A DNA stretch of 32,328 bases from Microbacteriaceae bacterium (GTDB lineage: Bacteria > Actinomycetota > Actinomycetes > Actinomycetales > Microbacteriaceae): NCBI GenBank assembly GCA_022487185.1, contig JAKVJE010000011.1, positions 1 to 32,328 on the forward strand, given 5' to 3'. A model generated the notes under the pieces. The model worked only from the letters and a program-made list of their open reading frames with translations. It was not told the DNA's origin and did no database searches. Made by a program: the position numbers and the translations under genes. Position 1 is the stretch's first letter. Each line of letters starts with the position of its first letter. Below, in pieces: positions 18,574-28,236 of the stretch.

Positions 18574-19458
18574 TCAGGCCCGACGAACCACCTCCAGGGC
18601 TTCCGCTACGCCATCGTGCTCCAGATCCCCGACGAGCAGGTTCGCATGGGCGCGCACCTCCGCATCCGCATGGCCCATGGCCGCCCCGAGCCCTTCCTGC
18701 GAGGCCCACTCCAGCATCTCAATGTCGTTGTACCCATCACCGACCACGAGGACGCGGGACCGCGGGATGCCGACCCGGCGCCGGACCTTCTCCAGGGCCG
18801 TCGCCTTATTGACCCCGTGCGGGGCAATATCCAGCCACGCCGTCCACCCCACTGAATAGCTCACCTGGTGCAGGCCGATATCCTCCACGATGCGTAAAAA
18901 CTCATCCAGGTTGTCGTCATGGCTCGGCGAGACCACGATGACCCGCGTCACGGGTCGGGACTCCAAGTCCTCCAGCGAGACCTCCGCGATCGGGGCCCCG
19001 AAGGTGCCGGCCAGGAACGGCCTGGAGAACCGGTACCCGGCATCCCCGTCCTCCACGGCGAATCGGGCATCCGGGAGGTGGGGAACGATCGTCTCGATCA
19101 CCGGAGCAGGATCGAATGTGGTCATATCCACGATCCGATACCGTGCCCCCCGAGCGGCCTCGTTGAGCCCGATGACAATCGCCCCGTTCGAGCACACCGC
19201 ATACGGCGAGCGCAGCTCCAGCTGATCGGCCACCGGGAGCACTCCCGAGATCGGGCGGCCGCTGGCGATGATGACCATATGCCCCGCGGACTGGGCCGCG
19301 GAGACCGCCCGCCGGACCCGGTCGGAGGCTCGGTTATCGGCATCCACCGTGGTGCCGTCGAGGTCCACCGCGATGAGCCAGCGCCCATCATCGCGCTCCT
19401 CGGGCAACACCGAGATCGATTCAGTCAGGGGAAACGCACCGGTACTGGACGTACTCAT
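18574..19458 (-). CDS. HAD-superfamily hydrolase (Cof-type phosphatase)
   Basis: WLIAVDLDGTTVDADN, IIASGRPISGVLPV, VVGDGYNDIEMLEWASQEGLGAAMGHADAEVRAHA. Start trimmed to ATG 19458 from the longer ORF. Confidence 0.92.
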   Translation of the reverse strand: MSTSSTGAFPLTESISVLPEERDDGRWLIAVDLDGTTVDADNRASDRVRRAVSAAQSAGHMVIIASGRPISGVLPVADQLELRSPYAVCSNGAIVIGLNEAARGARYRIVDMTTFDPAPVIETIVPHLPDARFAVEDGDAGYRFSRPFLAGTFGAPIAEVSLEDLESRPVTRVIVVSPSHDDNLDEFLRIVEDIGLHQVSYSVGWTAWLDIAPHGVNKATALEKVRRRVGIPRSRVLVVGDGYNDIEMLEWASQEGLGAAMGHADAEVRAHANLLVGDLEHDGVAEALEVVRRA

Positions 19459-19466
19459 CAAACGAT

Positions 19467-20732
19467 CTACCCCTGCAGGGGTGGGATAACGTCGATGCCC
19501 AGGTACCGTTGCAGCGCCTTCGGCACCCGGACGCTCCCATCCGCGTTCTGATGCTGCTCCAGCAGCGCCACGATCCACCGGGTGGTCGCCAGGGTGCCGT
19601 TGAGCGTCGCAGCGGCCCGAGACGTACCCTGGCTGTCCCGATAGCGGATGTTCAGGCGCCGGGCCTGGAAGGTGGAGCAGTTCGAAGTGCTCGTGAGTTC
19701 CCGGAACCGCCCCTGCGTCGGCACCCAGGCCTCGCAGTCGTACTTCTTCGCCGCCGAGGATCCCAGGTCTCCGGCCGCCGTGACAATCACGCGATAGCAG
19801 AGCTCGCACTTGGCGAGCATCTCCTGCTGCCAAGCCAGAAGCCGCTCGTGCTCCGCAACCGCCTGATCCGGGGTCGTGTACACAAACATCTCCAGTTTGT
19901 CGAACTGGTGCACCCGCAGGATGCCACGGGTGTCCTTTCCGCCCGACCCGGCCTCCCGCCGATAGCAGGTAGACCAGCCCGCGTACCGCAGCGGCCCGGC
20001 CGAGAGATTCAGGATCTCGTCGGCGTGGTAGCCGGCCAGCGCGACCTCGCTCGTACCCGTCAGGTACTGATCGTCGGCGTCTAGGTGATAGATCTCGTCG
20101 GCGTGCGAGTCCAGGAAGCCCGTCCCACGCATCACCTCCGGGTTCACAATCGTCGGGGTCATCATCGGGGTGAAGCCATTCTCCACGGCCTGATCGAGCC
20201 CCATGGTGAGCAGGGCCAGCTGCAGGCGCATGCCCCAGCCCTTCAGGTAATAGAACCGGGCTCCGGCGACCTTCGCCCCGCGCTCCAGGTCGAACATCCC
20301 CAGTGATTCGCCGAGCTCCACGTGATCCCGGGGCGTGAAGTCGAACTCCTGGGGCGTCCCGACCTGCTCGCGCACCTCAAAGTCGTCCTCGCCACCGGAG
20401 GGCACGCCCTCCCCGATCAGGTTCGGAATGGCCCGGAGGGCAGTGATGAACGCCTCCTCGGCGGTGCGCACCTCGGCCCCGGCCGCCTTCACATCGGCGG
20501 CGAGATGCCGCACCTGCGCCACCAGTTCGGCCCGCTCCGCGGCCGGCGCCTGCGACACGGCCCGACCTGCCCGGTTCTGTTCAGCCCGCAGCCCGTCGTA
20601 TCGCGTGATGGCCTGACGGCGGGCGGTGTCGGCGGAGAGGGCCCGGTCCACCGCCCCCTCGTCGGCGCCTCTGGCGCGCTGACTGGCACGGACCGTCTCC
20701 GGAGCTGATCGCAGAATCTCAACATCAATCAC
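19467..20732 (-). CDS. serS: Serine--tRNA ligase
   Basis: Class II aaRS motifs: [109 protein letters not shown]. Probable GTG start ([16 protein letters not shown]). Confidence 0.96.
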   Translation of the reverse strand: MIDVEILRSAPETVRASQRARGADEGAVDRALSADTARRQAITRYDGLRAEQNRAGRAVSQAPAAERAELVAQVRHLAADVKAAGAEVRTAEEAFITALRAIPNLIGEGVPSGGEDDFEVREQVGTPQEFDFTPRDHVELGESLGMFDLERGAKVAGARFYYLKGWGMRLQLALLTMGLDQAVENGFTPMMTPTIVNPEVMRGTGFLDSHADEIYHLDADDQYLTGTSEVALAGYHADEILNLSAGPLRYAGWSTCYRREAGSGGKDTRGILRVHQFDKLEMFVYTTPDQAVAEHERLLAWQQEMLAKCELCYRVIVTAAGDLGSSAAKKYDCEAWVPTQGRFRELTSTSNCSTFQARRLNIRYRDSQGTSRAAATLNGTLATTRWIVALLEQHQNADGSVRVPKALQRYLGIDVIPPLQG

Positions 20733-20808
20733 CCCACCAGGATACCCGGCGGATGCGGCTGTGAGGCCGCTCCGAAGCAGCCGGAACAACGACCAGTAGT
20801 CTGAGAGC

Positions 20809-21786
20809 ATGCCGAATACCGAGAACCGCCACGCCGCAGTGGTCTATAACCCGGCCAAGATCGCTCGAGCCAGGCTCAAACCAGTGATCGACCGGTGCGC
20901 GGAGGAGTCCGGCTGGGCATCCACCAGCTGGTTCGAAACCAGCGTGTCGGATCCCGGAGAGCAAGCCGCAGGGAAGGCCCTGGACGCAGGGGCCGACCTC
21001 GTGCTCGCCGCCGGCGGGGACGGAACCATCCGCGCCGTGGCGGCGGTCCTGGCCGAGAGCGAGATTCCCCTCGGGATTCTGCCTCAGGGCACCGGGAACG
21101 TCTTCGCCAGAAACCTCGGGATCAAGGTGGTCGGCCTTCCCCGAATGGTCGAAACCGCATTCTCCGGGACGACCCGGGCCGTCGATCTCGGGGAGGCGGT
21201 CCTGACCGACACGGGCGGGACCCGCACCACGCACACCTTCCTGGTGGCCACCGGCGTCGGGGTGGATGCCGAGATCATGGCCCGGACCACATCCACCGAA
21301 AAGCGGCTCTTCGGCTGGATCGGCTACATCCTGGCGGGGGCGCGGGTCCTGGGACGTACCCAGAATGCCACGACGACCATCGAGGTTGCCGGACACCCCG
21401 CCCAGCGCACCCGGGCCGCCACCACGCTCGTCTGCAACTGCGGGTACCTGCCGGGGAACGTCCTGCTCGTGCCAGATGCCCGGATCGACGACGGCACCCT
21501 GGACGTGCTGTCCCTGTCTCCCCGCCGGCTCCGTGACTGGGTCGGCATACTGCGGCGCATCGTCGTGGAGCACCATCTCCGCCGTACACCGGCCGGGAAA
21601 GCGCTGATCCAGCTTGCGGGGACCCGGAAACTCCGGGCCCTCTCCTACGCCCAGGGCCCCACTGTCACCATCTCCCTGGAATCTCCCCGCGAGGTCGAGG
21701 TGGATGGCGATCCCGTCGGCCGGGCCGTGCGGTTGGAGTGCCGAACCCTCGCCCAGGCGCTGCGGGTGCAGGTCCCGCGCTCCTGA
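20809..21786 (+). CDS. Diacylglycerol/sphingosine kinase-like lipid kinase (YegS/LCB5 family)
   Basis: [49 protein letters not shown]-terminal VEVDGDPVG. Confidence 0.93.
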   Translation: MPNTENRHAAVVYNPAKIARARLKPVIDRCAEESGWASTSWFETSVSDPGEQAAGKALDAGADLVLAAGGDGTIRAVAAVLAESEIPLGILPQGTGNVFARNLGIKVVGLPRMVETAFSGTTRAVDLGEAVLTDTGGTRTTHTFLVATGVGVDAEIMARTTSTEKRLFGWIGYILAGARVLGRTQNATTTIEVAGHPAQRTRAATTLVCNCGYLPGNVLLVPDARIDDGTLDVLSLSPRRLRDWVGILRRIVVEHHLRRTPAGKALIQLAGTRKLRALSYAQGPTVTISLESPREVEVDGDPVGRAVRLECRTLAQALRVQVPRS

Positions 21787-21826
21787 AACCACCGCTGCTA
21801 CACTGCGGTCAGATACTGGAGGCCCG

Positions 21827-22822
21827 ATGCGGACGAGACACTCGCTGCGCCTAGCCGCCGTCGGTGGACTTGTTACCCTCGCCCTGAGCGGCTGCGCCGC
21901 CGGGGCGCCACCCCAGTCTCAGGCCTCGACCCTCACGGTGCTCGTGGCCAAGGGCACCCCCCTCCCGCAGCAGACCCTCCGGGACTTCACCGCGCAGACC
22001 GGAATCTCGGTGCGGGTGCGGACCGCCGGCACCGATCTTCAACTCGCCCAGCGCGTCCGGGAGGGACGGGCCCGCGGAGATCTCGCCCTGGGGCTGCCGG
22101 CTCCGAACACCGCGGAGCTCGGGGAGAGCCGGCACCTCCTGCCCTACACCTCCACCAACTCCGGGAAGGGGGCCATCGACTTCCCCTATGTGCGCAGCAA
22201 CCGTCTCACCGCCACCTCCTACGACTACGTATGTGCCACGACGTCTGCGGCAACGCACCCCCGCACCCTGCAGGATCTGACCCGGTCCCGATACCGAGGG
22301 CAGCTGACCCTCCCCGACCCCAGGCGCTCCTCCGCGGGGCTCACCTTCGTCCTGACCGCGAATGCACATGTCGACTCCACCGGGACCGGTTCCTGGCAGC
22401 ACTACTGGCAGGCCCTCGGAGCCAACGGCCTCCAGGTGTCCAGCGATGCGGATCCGGCAGGAGCGGTGACCGCAACTACCCCCATCCGGGTCCTCTCTCC
22501 GACCCGGGCCAAGGTGCCCGCGTCCCGGACGATCGGCTCCACCTGCACACGTCGGACGTCGTACGCCGGGATCCTCGACACCGCCACCCACGTCAACCAG
22601 GCAAAACGGTTCATCGACGCCCTCCTCACCCGGAAGGCGCAGCGACGCCTGCCCAGTACCGGCGACTATCCGGTGACCGGCGGTACCGCGTTGACCGCAC
22701 AGCAGCGCAAGGTGCAGGGACTCTGGGAGCACAACGGGGAAGACAACACGGACACCTCGGTGTCCGACTCCGAGATCCCGGGCATGCTGCGCAGCTGGGT
22801 GCGGGCCGTCGGACGCGGCTAG
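21827..22822 (+). CDS. Extracellular solute-binding lipoprotein (ABC type, iron/thiamine-binding-like)
   Basis: Lipobox signal LVTLALSGCAAG; periplasmic-binding fold features including LTLPDPRRSSAGLTFV and NQAKRFIDALLTRKAQ. Confidence 0.78.
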   Translation: MRTRHSLRLAAVGGLVTLALSGCAAGAPPQSQASTLTVLVAKGTPLPQQTLRDFTAQTGISVRVRTAGTDLQLAQRVREGRARGDLALGLPAPNTAELGESRHLLPYTSTNSGKGAIDFPYVRSNRLTATSYDYVCATTSAATHPRTLQDLTRSRYRGQLTLPDPRRSSAGLTFVLTANAHVDSTGTGSWQHYWQALGANGLQVSSDADPAGAVTATTPIRVLSPTRAKVPASRTIGSTCTRRTSYAGILDTATHVNQAKRFIDALLTRKAQRRLPSTGDYPVTGGTALTAQQRKVQGLWEHNGEDNTDTSVSDSEIPGMLRSWVRAVGRG

Positions 22823-23676
22823 GCCGCATCCGCCGTGGAGACCAGCGCCTCCCCGAGACGGCCGCGGATAATCGGCCAGGCCTCCGGATTCTGCTCGGCG
22901 AGCACAAACCGTCGGCCCAGCGCCGCGCACACCGCCCCCGTCGTCCCCGACCCCGCGAAGGGATCCAGCACCCAGTCACCCCGGCGGCTCGAGGCCGCCA
23001 CCATCCGCCGCACGATGCCCTCCGGCTTCTGGGTGGGGTACCCGGTGCGTTCCCGGCCCGAGGTCGCCACGATCGTGTGCCACCAGACATCCGTGGGCAG
23101 CTTGCCCCGGGCCGCCTTCTCCGGGGTCACCAGGCCAGGGGCCATGTAGGGCTCCCGATCGACCTCCTCGGTATCGAAGAAATACCCTTTGGGATCCTTC
23201 ACGTACACCAGGATCGTCTGATGTTTCGGGGGCCAGCGCCGGCGGGTTCGGCCCCCGTAGTCATAGGCCCAGATGATCTCGTTCAGGAAATGCTCCCGGC
23301 CGACGAGCTCATCGGTCCACACCTTCGCGTAGTGGGCCTCTCGGTAGTCCAGGTGCAGATACAGCGTGCCCGTGTCGGAGAGCAGGCTCCAAGCGCGCGC
23401 CACCCGGGGCATCAGGAACGCCCGGTAGTCGTCGAAACGGTCCCCGTAGGATCGCTCGGGCTGCTGCTCGATCGCGTAGGTGCGCCCCTGGAACCCGGGC
23501 CGCCCGTCCACATCCGGTCGGGCGCGCTCCCGGTGGGCGCGCTGGCGCACCCCCGTGTTGAAGGGCGGGTCCAGATAGGCGACCTGGAAGGTGCCCTCGG
23601 GAAGTCCCGCGAGGATCGCCGAGTTCTCACCCTCGAAGAGCAGTCCCCTCCCCTCAGAGAGCTCGGGGAGCTTCAC
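22819..23676 (-). CDS. Site-specific DNA methyltransferase, beta class (solitary)
   Basis: VAYLDPPFNTG (motif IV) followed later by YPTQKPEGIVRRMV and WVLDPFAGSGTTGAVCAALGRRFVLAE (motif I). Probable GTG start at 23676, overlapping the upstream TGA as GTGA. Confidence 0.88.
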   Translation of the reverse strand: MKLPELSEGRGLLFEGENSAILAGLPEGTFQVAYLDPPFNTGVRQRAHRERARPDVDGRPGFQGRTYAIEQQPERSYGDRFDDYRAFLMPRVARAWSLLSDTGTLYLHLDYREAHYAKVWTDELVGREHFLNEIIWAYDYGGRTRRRWPPKHQTILVYVKDPKGYFFDTEEVDREPYMAPGLVTPEKAARGKLPTDVWWHTIVATSGRERTGYPTQKPEGIVRRMVAASSRRGDWVLDPFAGSGTTGAVCAALGRRFVLAEQNPEAWPIIRGRLGEALVSTADAA

Positions 23677-24722
23677 GGAACGCGATACAGCCACTCGTCG
23701 GAGCTGAACTTGTGATCCACCAGCCACTGGGCCCGGTCCCGCTCCTCGTCGGTGAGCGTGCCCTCCACCAGTCCATGCTCGTCGCGGAATGTATCGATGA
23801 GGTGTTCGATGATGTCCTGACGGCTCATCCCGGTCTGGGAGCGCAGCGGATCGACACGCTTCTTGGCCGACTTGATGCCCTTATCGCTGAGCTTCTCGCG
23901 CCCGATCCGGAGCACCTGCACCATCTTGTCCGCATCCATGTCGTAGCTCATGGTCACATGGTGGAGCACCCCGCCGTTCGCAAGCCGCTTCTGTGCCGCC
24001 CCGCCGATCTTGCCCTTGTCGGTGGCGATATCGTTCAGCGGCTGGTACTCGGCATGCAGACCGAGCGAGCGCAGCCCGTCCAGAACCCAGTCGTCGAGGA
24101 ACGCATAGGAATTCTCGATGCTCATGCCCTGCACCAGCTCGGCCGGCGCATGGATGGAGTACGTGACGATCGCATCCTTCTCCATGAACATCGCGCCGCC
24201 CCCGGTGATGCGGCGGACGACCTCGATGCCGTACTTCTTCGCATTCTCCTGGTCGACCTCGTTGCGCACCGACTGGAAGGACCCGATCACGACCGCGGGG
24301 TCGGAGAAATCCCAGAACCGCAGCGTCGGAGCGCGATTCCCCTTCCCAACCTCCTCGGTGAGGACCTGGTCGAGCGCCAAGTGCATGCGGGGCGGCAGGG
24401 AGCCGAGGCGCAGCAGCTGCCAGTCGTAGTCCTGCCAGGTCGTCGCCCGGGTGATGGCCCGGCGGATCGTCACCGCGACCGACTCCGGGCTGAACCCGAG
24501 CAGCACCGCATCCTTAGGCAGCGCCGACTCGATCGCGCGAGTGATGGACTCGGTCGGGGCATTCGCACTCAGGCCGTCGATGGCCGCATTGATCGCGTCG
24601 AGCGCATCGTCGGGCTCGAGGAAGAAATCCCCTGCGAGATGGAAATTGCGGATGTGCCCATCGGTGACGTCGAGGTCAACGACGACCAGCTTGCCACCGG
24701 GCACCTTGTATTCACCATGCAT
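23673..24722 (-). CDS. Lipoate--protein ligase family protein with N-terminal accessory domain
   Basis: YKVPGGKLVVVDLDVTDGHIRNFHLAGDFFLEPDDALDAIN (LplA accessory-domain-like) precedes the catalytic domain: LRFWDFSDPAVVIGSFQSVRNEV, VVRRITGGGAMFMEKDAIVTYS, GKIGGAAQKRLANGGVLHHVTMSYDMD. Confidence 0.9.
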   Translation of the reverse strand: MHGEYKVPGGKLVVVDLDVTDGHIRNFHLAGDFFLEPDDALDAINAAIDGLSANAPTESITRAIESALPKDAVLLGFSPESVAVTIRRAITRATTWQDYDWQLLRLGSLPPRMHLALDQVLTEEVGKGNRAPTLRFWDFSDPAVVIGSFQSVRNEVDQENAKKYGIEVVRRITGGGAMFMEKDAIVTYSIHAPAELVQGMSIENSYAFLDDWVLDGLRSLGLHAEYQPLNDIATDKGKIGGAAQKRLANGGVLHHVTMSYDMDADKMVQVLRIGREKLSDKGIKSAKKRVDPLRSQTGMSRQDIIEHLIDTFRDEHGLVEGTLTDEERDRAQWLVDHKFSSDEWLYRVP

Positions 24723-24732
24723 AGGCCCCAGC

Positions 24733-25605
24733 CTACCTGCCCGCCACCCCTCCCCGAGCGGATGAATCCATCAGCGTGATCTCAACACTGACGAACTGTT
24801 CGGCCGCAAAGGGCCCCGCATAGACTCCGCGCAACGGAGAGACATCGTCGTAGTCGCGGCCGCGGCCGACCACCACGTGGCTGCTCCCCGCCGGCTTATG
24901 GTTCGTGGGATCGAAGCCCACCCAGTCCCCGGTGAACCACTCCACCCACGCATGAGACTCCCCGACCACCGGGACTCCAACTGGCGCATCCACGTCCGGA
25001 TGCAGATACCCCGACACATATCGCGCGGGGATGCCCACCGCCCGCAGGGCCCCGATCGCGATATGGGCGATGTCCTGGCACACGCCGGCGCCCGTGCGCC
25101 ACGCATCCACCGCCCGCGAATGCACCGAGGTGGCCCCCGGCACATAGTCGATTCGCTCCCCGAGTACCCGGCAGATCCGCTCCGCGGCAACCCCGGGAGA
25201 AGCCCCTTCGGCGGCCTCCCGGGCCAGACGTACCACCTCCGGGTCGGGCCGGGTGCGGTCGGTCTGCTCCAGCTGCTGCATGATCGACACCTGGCGGCCT
25301 GCGAGCGCGGCGATCTCCTCCCACCCCAGCTCCACCGCCGGACGCGGGCGCTCCTGCACCTCGACCAGCGAGGTCGCGGTCAGGGTCAGATGGTCGTGGG
25401 GCGCCAACAGCTCGAAGGCGCTCACCCGCGTTCCCCAGTAGTCCTGATAGGTCAGCACACTCGCCTGCGGCTGGATGTCCAGGTGGGCCTCCAGGACCAG
25501 CTGCGGACCCGAGGTCTGGGGCAGCATCCGCGCCTCGTTATAGGAGGCTGCCACCTCCCCCGCATATCGGAAGCCGGTCGTGTGCACGATGCGCAGTCTG
25601 CTCAT
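24733..25605 (-). CDS. Transglutaminase-like protein (with bacterial transglutaminase N-terminal region)
   Basis: RIVHTTGFRYAGEVAASYNEARMLPQ, WRTGAGVCQDIAHIAIGALRAVGIPARYVSGYL, GESHAWVEWFTGDWVGFDPTN (Cys-His-Asp triad). Start trimmed to ATG 25605. Confidence 0.94.
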   Translation of the reverse strand: MSRLRIVHTTGFRYAGEVAASYNEARMLPQTSGPQLVLEAHLDIQPQASVLTYQDYWGTRVSAFELLAPHDHLTLTATSLVEVQERPRPAVELGWEEIAALAGRQVSIMQQLEQTDRTRPDPEVVRLAREAAEGASPGVAAERICRVLGERIDYVPGATSVHSRAVDAWRTGAGVCQDIAHIAIGALRAVGIPARYVSGYLHPDVDAPVGVPVVGESHAWVEWFTGDWVGFDPTNHKPAGSSHVVVGRGRDYDDVSPLRGVYAGPFAAEQFVSVEITLMDSSARGGVAGR

Positions 25606-26534
25606 GTCGCCGCTCCCCCCACCCAGCTGGGCATCGGATTCGTGGGGAAATACCGCTGGCGGATGGCGATGCTCGCCTCGTTCAATGCCGCCTGCAGGTG
25701 CTGCATCTGGGCGGGCAGATCGTCCAGGATCTCTTCGACCCCGCGATACTCCAGCTCCGAAGAGATCCGCCCGAGCGCCCGCCGGGCCCCGCCGGGGACC
25801 CCGACGCGACTCTGGACCGGGGAGAGCTGCCGCAGGCATTCGAGGGCCCGGTTCACCGAGAACTGGATCGAACGGGGGAACAGCCGATCCAGCAGGAGGA
25901 ACTCCGCGGCCCGGGCCAGGGCCGGGGACCCCTGGTACGTGCGCAGGAACGCCTCATAGGCGCCCACGGAGCGCAGGATGGCCGTCCAGCTCGGGCCCGA
26001 GGCCTCCGTCAGGGTCCGGGTCGCCAGAAGCCGCGCCGTCATATCCGCCCGCTCCAGAGAGCGCCCCAGCGTGAAGAACAGGAACGCATCGTCCCGGTTG
26101 GAGGAAGATTCCGTGATCCCGACCGCGAGCGCCGCACGCTCCCGAGCCCAGGTGAAGAAGTCGTGGGCGCGCTCGATGGAGAGGTGCCGGGGCATATGCA
26201 CCTTGGTGGCGTTCAGGCACTCCCAGAGCTCTGTGTTGATGACCTCCCGTGCCCGACGCCCGTTCTCCCGGGCCGAGCGGAGCGAAGAAGCGATCGACGC
26301 GGGATGGGACTGGTCGGCGGCCAGCGTTGCAAACACATCCGCCCGCGTGAGCGGGCTGGCCGCATCCACATCGTCCCCCATCACCGCGAGGAGCGCATGG
26401 CACGCACTGTCCTCGTCGATCCAGGGGTCCTCCAGCAGGAGCTGCAGATAGACGTCGAGGATGCGGGCGGTTCCGTCGGCCCGCTCCACATACCGGCCGA
26501 TCCAGAACAGGCTTTCCGCGATTCGGCTCAGCAT
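25602..26534 (-). CDS. Alpha-E domain-containing protein
   Basis: MLSRIAESLFWIGRYVERADGTARILDVYLQLLLED, FFTLGRSLERADMTARLL; ATGA overlap with the transglutaminase gene. Confidence 0.93.
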   Translation of the reverse strand: MLSRIAESLFWIGRYVERADGTARILDVYLQLLLEDPWIDEDSACHALLAVMGDDVDAASPLTRADVFATLAADQSHPASIASSLRSARENGRRAREVINTELWECLNATKVHMPRHLSIERAHDFFTWARERAALAVGITESSSNRDDAFLFFTLGRSLERADMTARLLATRTLTEASGPSWTAILRSVGAYEAFLRTYQGSPALARAAEFLLLDRLFPRSIQFSVNRALECLRQLSPVQSRVGVPGGARRALGRISSELEYRGVEEILDDLPAQMQHLQAALNEASIAIRQRYFPTNPMPSWVGGAAT

Positions 26535-28153
26535 GGCATCCGCCTCCCCATGCGCCCCTGTTGTTGTTGCTGCTGCTGGCCGGAGAGCCCACCGGCGTCC
26601 TGGCGCGCCACCTCCGGGGCCGAGGCGGGCAGCGGAGCGCGGGGAGCCGCCTGCTGGGCGACCAACGCGCGGACGTCGGTGGCCGGCCCCGGAGCAGCCC
26701 GGTCCTCGACCACCCAGGTGTCCTTCGACCCGCCGCCCTGTGACGAGTTCACAACCAGGGTCCCCTCGGGAAGCGCCACCCGGGTGAGTCCCCCTGGGAG
26801 GACCCACACCCCGGAGCCGTCGTTGACCGCGAAGGGGCGCAGATCCACATGTCTCGGCCCCACCCCGCCCTCGACGACGGTGGGGACGGTCGAGAGTTGC
26901 ACCACCGGCTGGGCGATCCATCCCCGGGGATCGGCGATCAGCTTGGCCCGGAGCGTCTCCAGCTCGGAACGGCTCGCCTGAGGCCCCACCACCAGGCCCT
27001 TCCCGCCGGCCCCGTCGACCGGCTTGAGTACCAGCTCGTCGAGGCGGTCCAGCACCTCTTCCAGAGCGCCGGGATCCTCGAGCCTCCAGCTGCGCACATT
27101 GGGGATAATCTGTTCCTCCCCCAGGAAGTACCGGGTCAGCTCGGGCATATACGTGTACACCAGCTTGTCATCCACGACGCCGTTGCCCACCGCGTTGCAG
27201 AGCGTCACATGCCCCAGCCGGGCCGCGGTCATCAGCCCCGGAGCCCCGAGCACCGAATCGGCACGGAACTGCAACGGGTCCAGAAAATCGTCGTCGACCC
27301 GGCGGTAGATCACATCCACCCGCTCCGGACCGGTGGTGGTGCGCATCCACACCCGCCCCTTGGAGCAGAACAGGTCCCGCCCCTCGACCAGCTCCACGCC
27401 CATCAGCCGCGCCAGCAGGGTGTGCTCGAAGTACGCGGAGTTGAACACGCCCGGGGTGAGCACCACGATTCTCGGATCGTCCACCCCCTCCGGGGCCGCA
27501 GCCCGCAGCGCCTGCAGGAGATGCACCGGATAGTCGCCGATCGGTTTGATGCGCATCTGCGAAAACAGCTCCGGGAGCGTCTGTGCCATCACCCGCCGGT
27601 TCGAGAGCACATAGCTCACACCCGAAGGGATACGGACGTTATCCTCCAGCACCCGCCAGTCGCCCCGGGAATCGCGGATCAAATCAATTCCGCTGACCTG
27701 GCACCGGGCGCCATTCGGCGGGACCACGGCACTCGCGCAGTGCAGATAGTTCTTCGACGACGCGACCAGATGGGCCGGGATCACCCCATCTGAGATCGCC
27801 CGCTGTGGGCCGTACACGTCGGCGAGGAGAGCCTCCAGCACCCGGACACGCTGCTGCACGCCCCGGTCCAGGACCTCCCAGCTCCCCGAATCGATGACCC
27901 GAGGGATGGAGTCCAGCGGAAACGGGCGCTCCTCACCGGCGAAGTCGAAGGTCACGCCCTGGGCAAGGTAGGAGTTCGCGAGCTCATCGGTTCGCCCTTT
28001 GAGCTCCTCCAGTGTCATCTCCGCGAGCGCGTCGAAGATGCGCCGGTAGGTATCGCGCGGCCGGTCCGATTCGACAAACATCTCGTCCCAGGCACTCTGC
28101 GTCCCCCCGGCGGTGCGCGCATGGGCGTCATAGCCTGTGAACAGATCCGCCAT
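26528..28153 (-). CDS. Circularly permuted ATP-grasp type 2 protein
   Basis: ISDGVIPAHLVASSKNYL, GIDLIRDSRGDWRVLEDNVRIPSGVSYVLSNR, DDPRIVVLTPGVFNSAYFEH, VLKPVDGAGGKGLVVGPQ; first gene of the alpha-E/transglutaminase operon; 7-nt overlap with the alpha-E gene. Confidence 0.94.
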   Translation of the reverse strand: MADLFTGYDAHARTAGGTQSAWDEMFVESDRPRDTYRRIFDALAEMTLEELKGRTDELANSYLAQGVTFDFAGEERPFPLDSIPRVIDSGSWEVLDRGVQQRVRVLEALLADVYGPQRAISDGVIPAHLVASSKNYLHCASAVVPPNGARCQVSGIDLIRDSRGDWRVLEDNVRIPSGVSYVLSNRRVMAQTLPELFSQMRIKPIGDYPVHLLQALRAAAPEGVDDPRIVVLTPGVFNSAYFEHTLLARLMGVELVEGRDLFCSKGRVWMRTTTGPERVDVIYRRVDDDFLDPLQFRADSVLGAPGLMTAARLGHVTLCNAVGNGVVDDKLVYTYMPELTRYFLGEEQIIPNVRSWRLEDPGALEEVLDRLDELVLKPVDGAGGKGLVVGPQASRSELETLRAKLIADPRGWIAQPVVQLSTVPTVVEGGVGPRHVDLRPFAVNDGSGVWVLPGGLTRVALPEGTLVVNSSQGGGSKDTWVVEDRAAPGPATDVRALVAQQAAPRAPLPASAPEVARQDAGGLSGQQQQQQQGRMGRRMPC

Positions 28154-28189
28154 AACGACAGCTTATTCCGGCTCTGTTGCCTGGGTGTT

Positions 28190-28230
28190 TCCCACACCCC
28201 GAGGCCCGAACCGGGTATCGGGGTGTGGGA
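28190..28230. terminator. Long near-perfect hairpin between M13 peptidase stop and ATP-grasp start
   Basis: tcccacaccccga-gg-cccg-aac-cggg-ta-tcggggtgtggga: 13-bp perfect outer stem, 4-bp inner stem. No clear U-tract. Confidence 0.5.
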
Positions 28231-28236
28231 TGCGGT

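Noticed and set aside
19469-19482. 14-bp palindrome acccctgcaggggt at the serS stop codon
   Set aside because: Overlaps the last serS codons, has no loop or U-tract; likely chance in GC-rich coding DNA.
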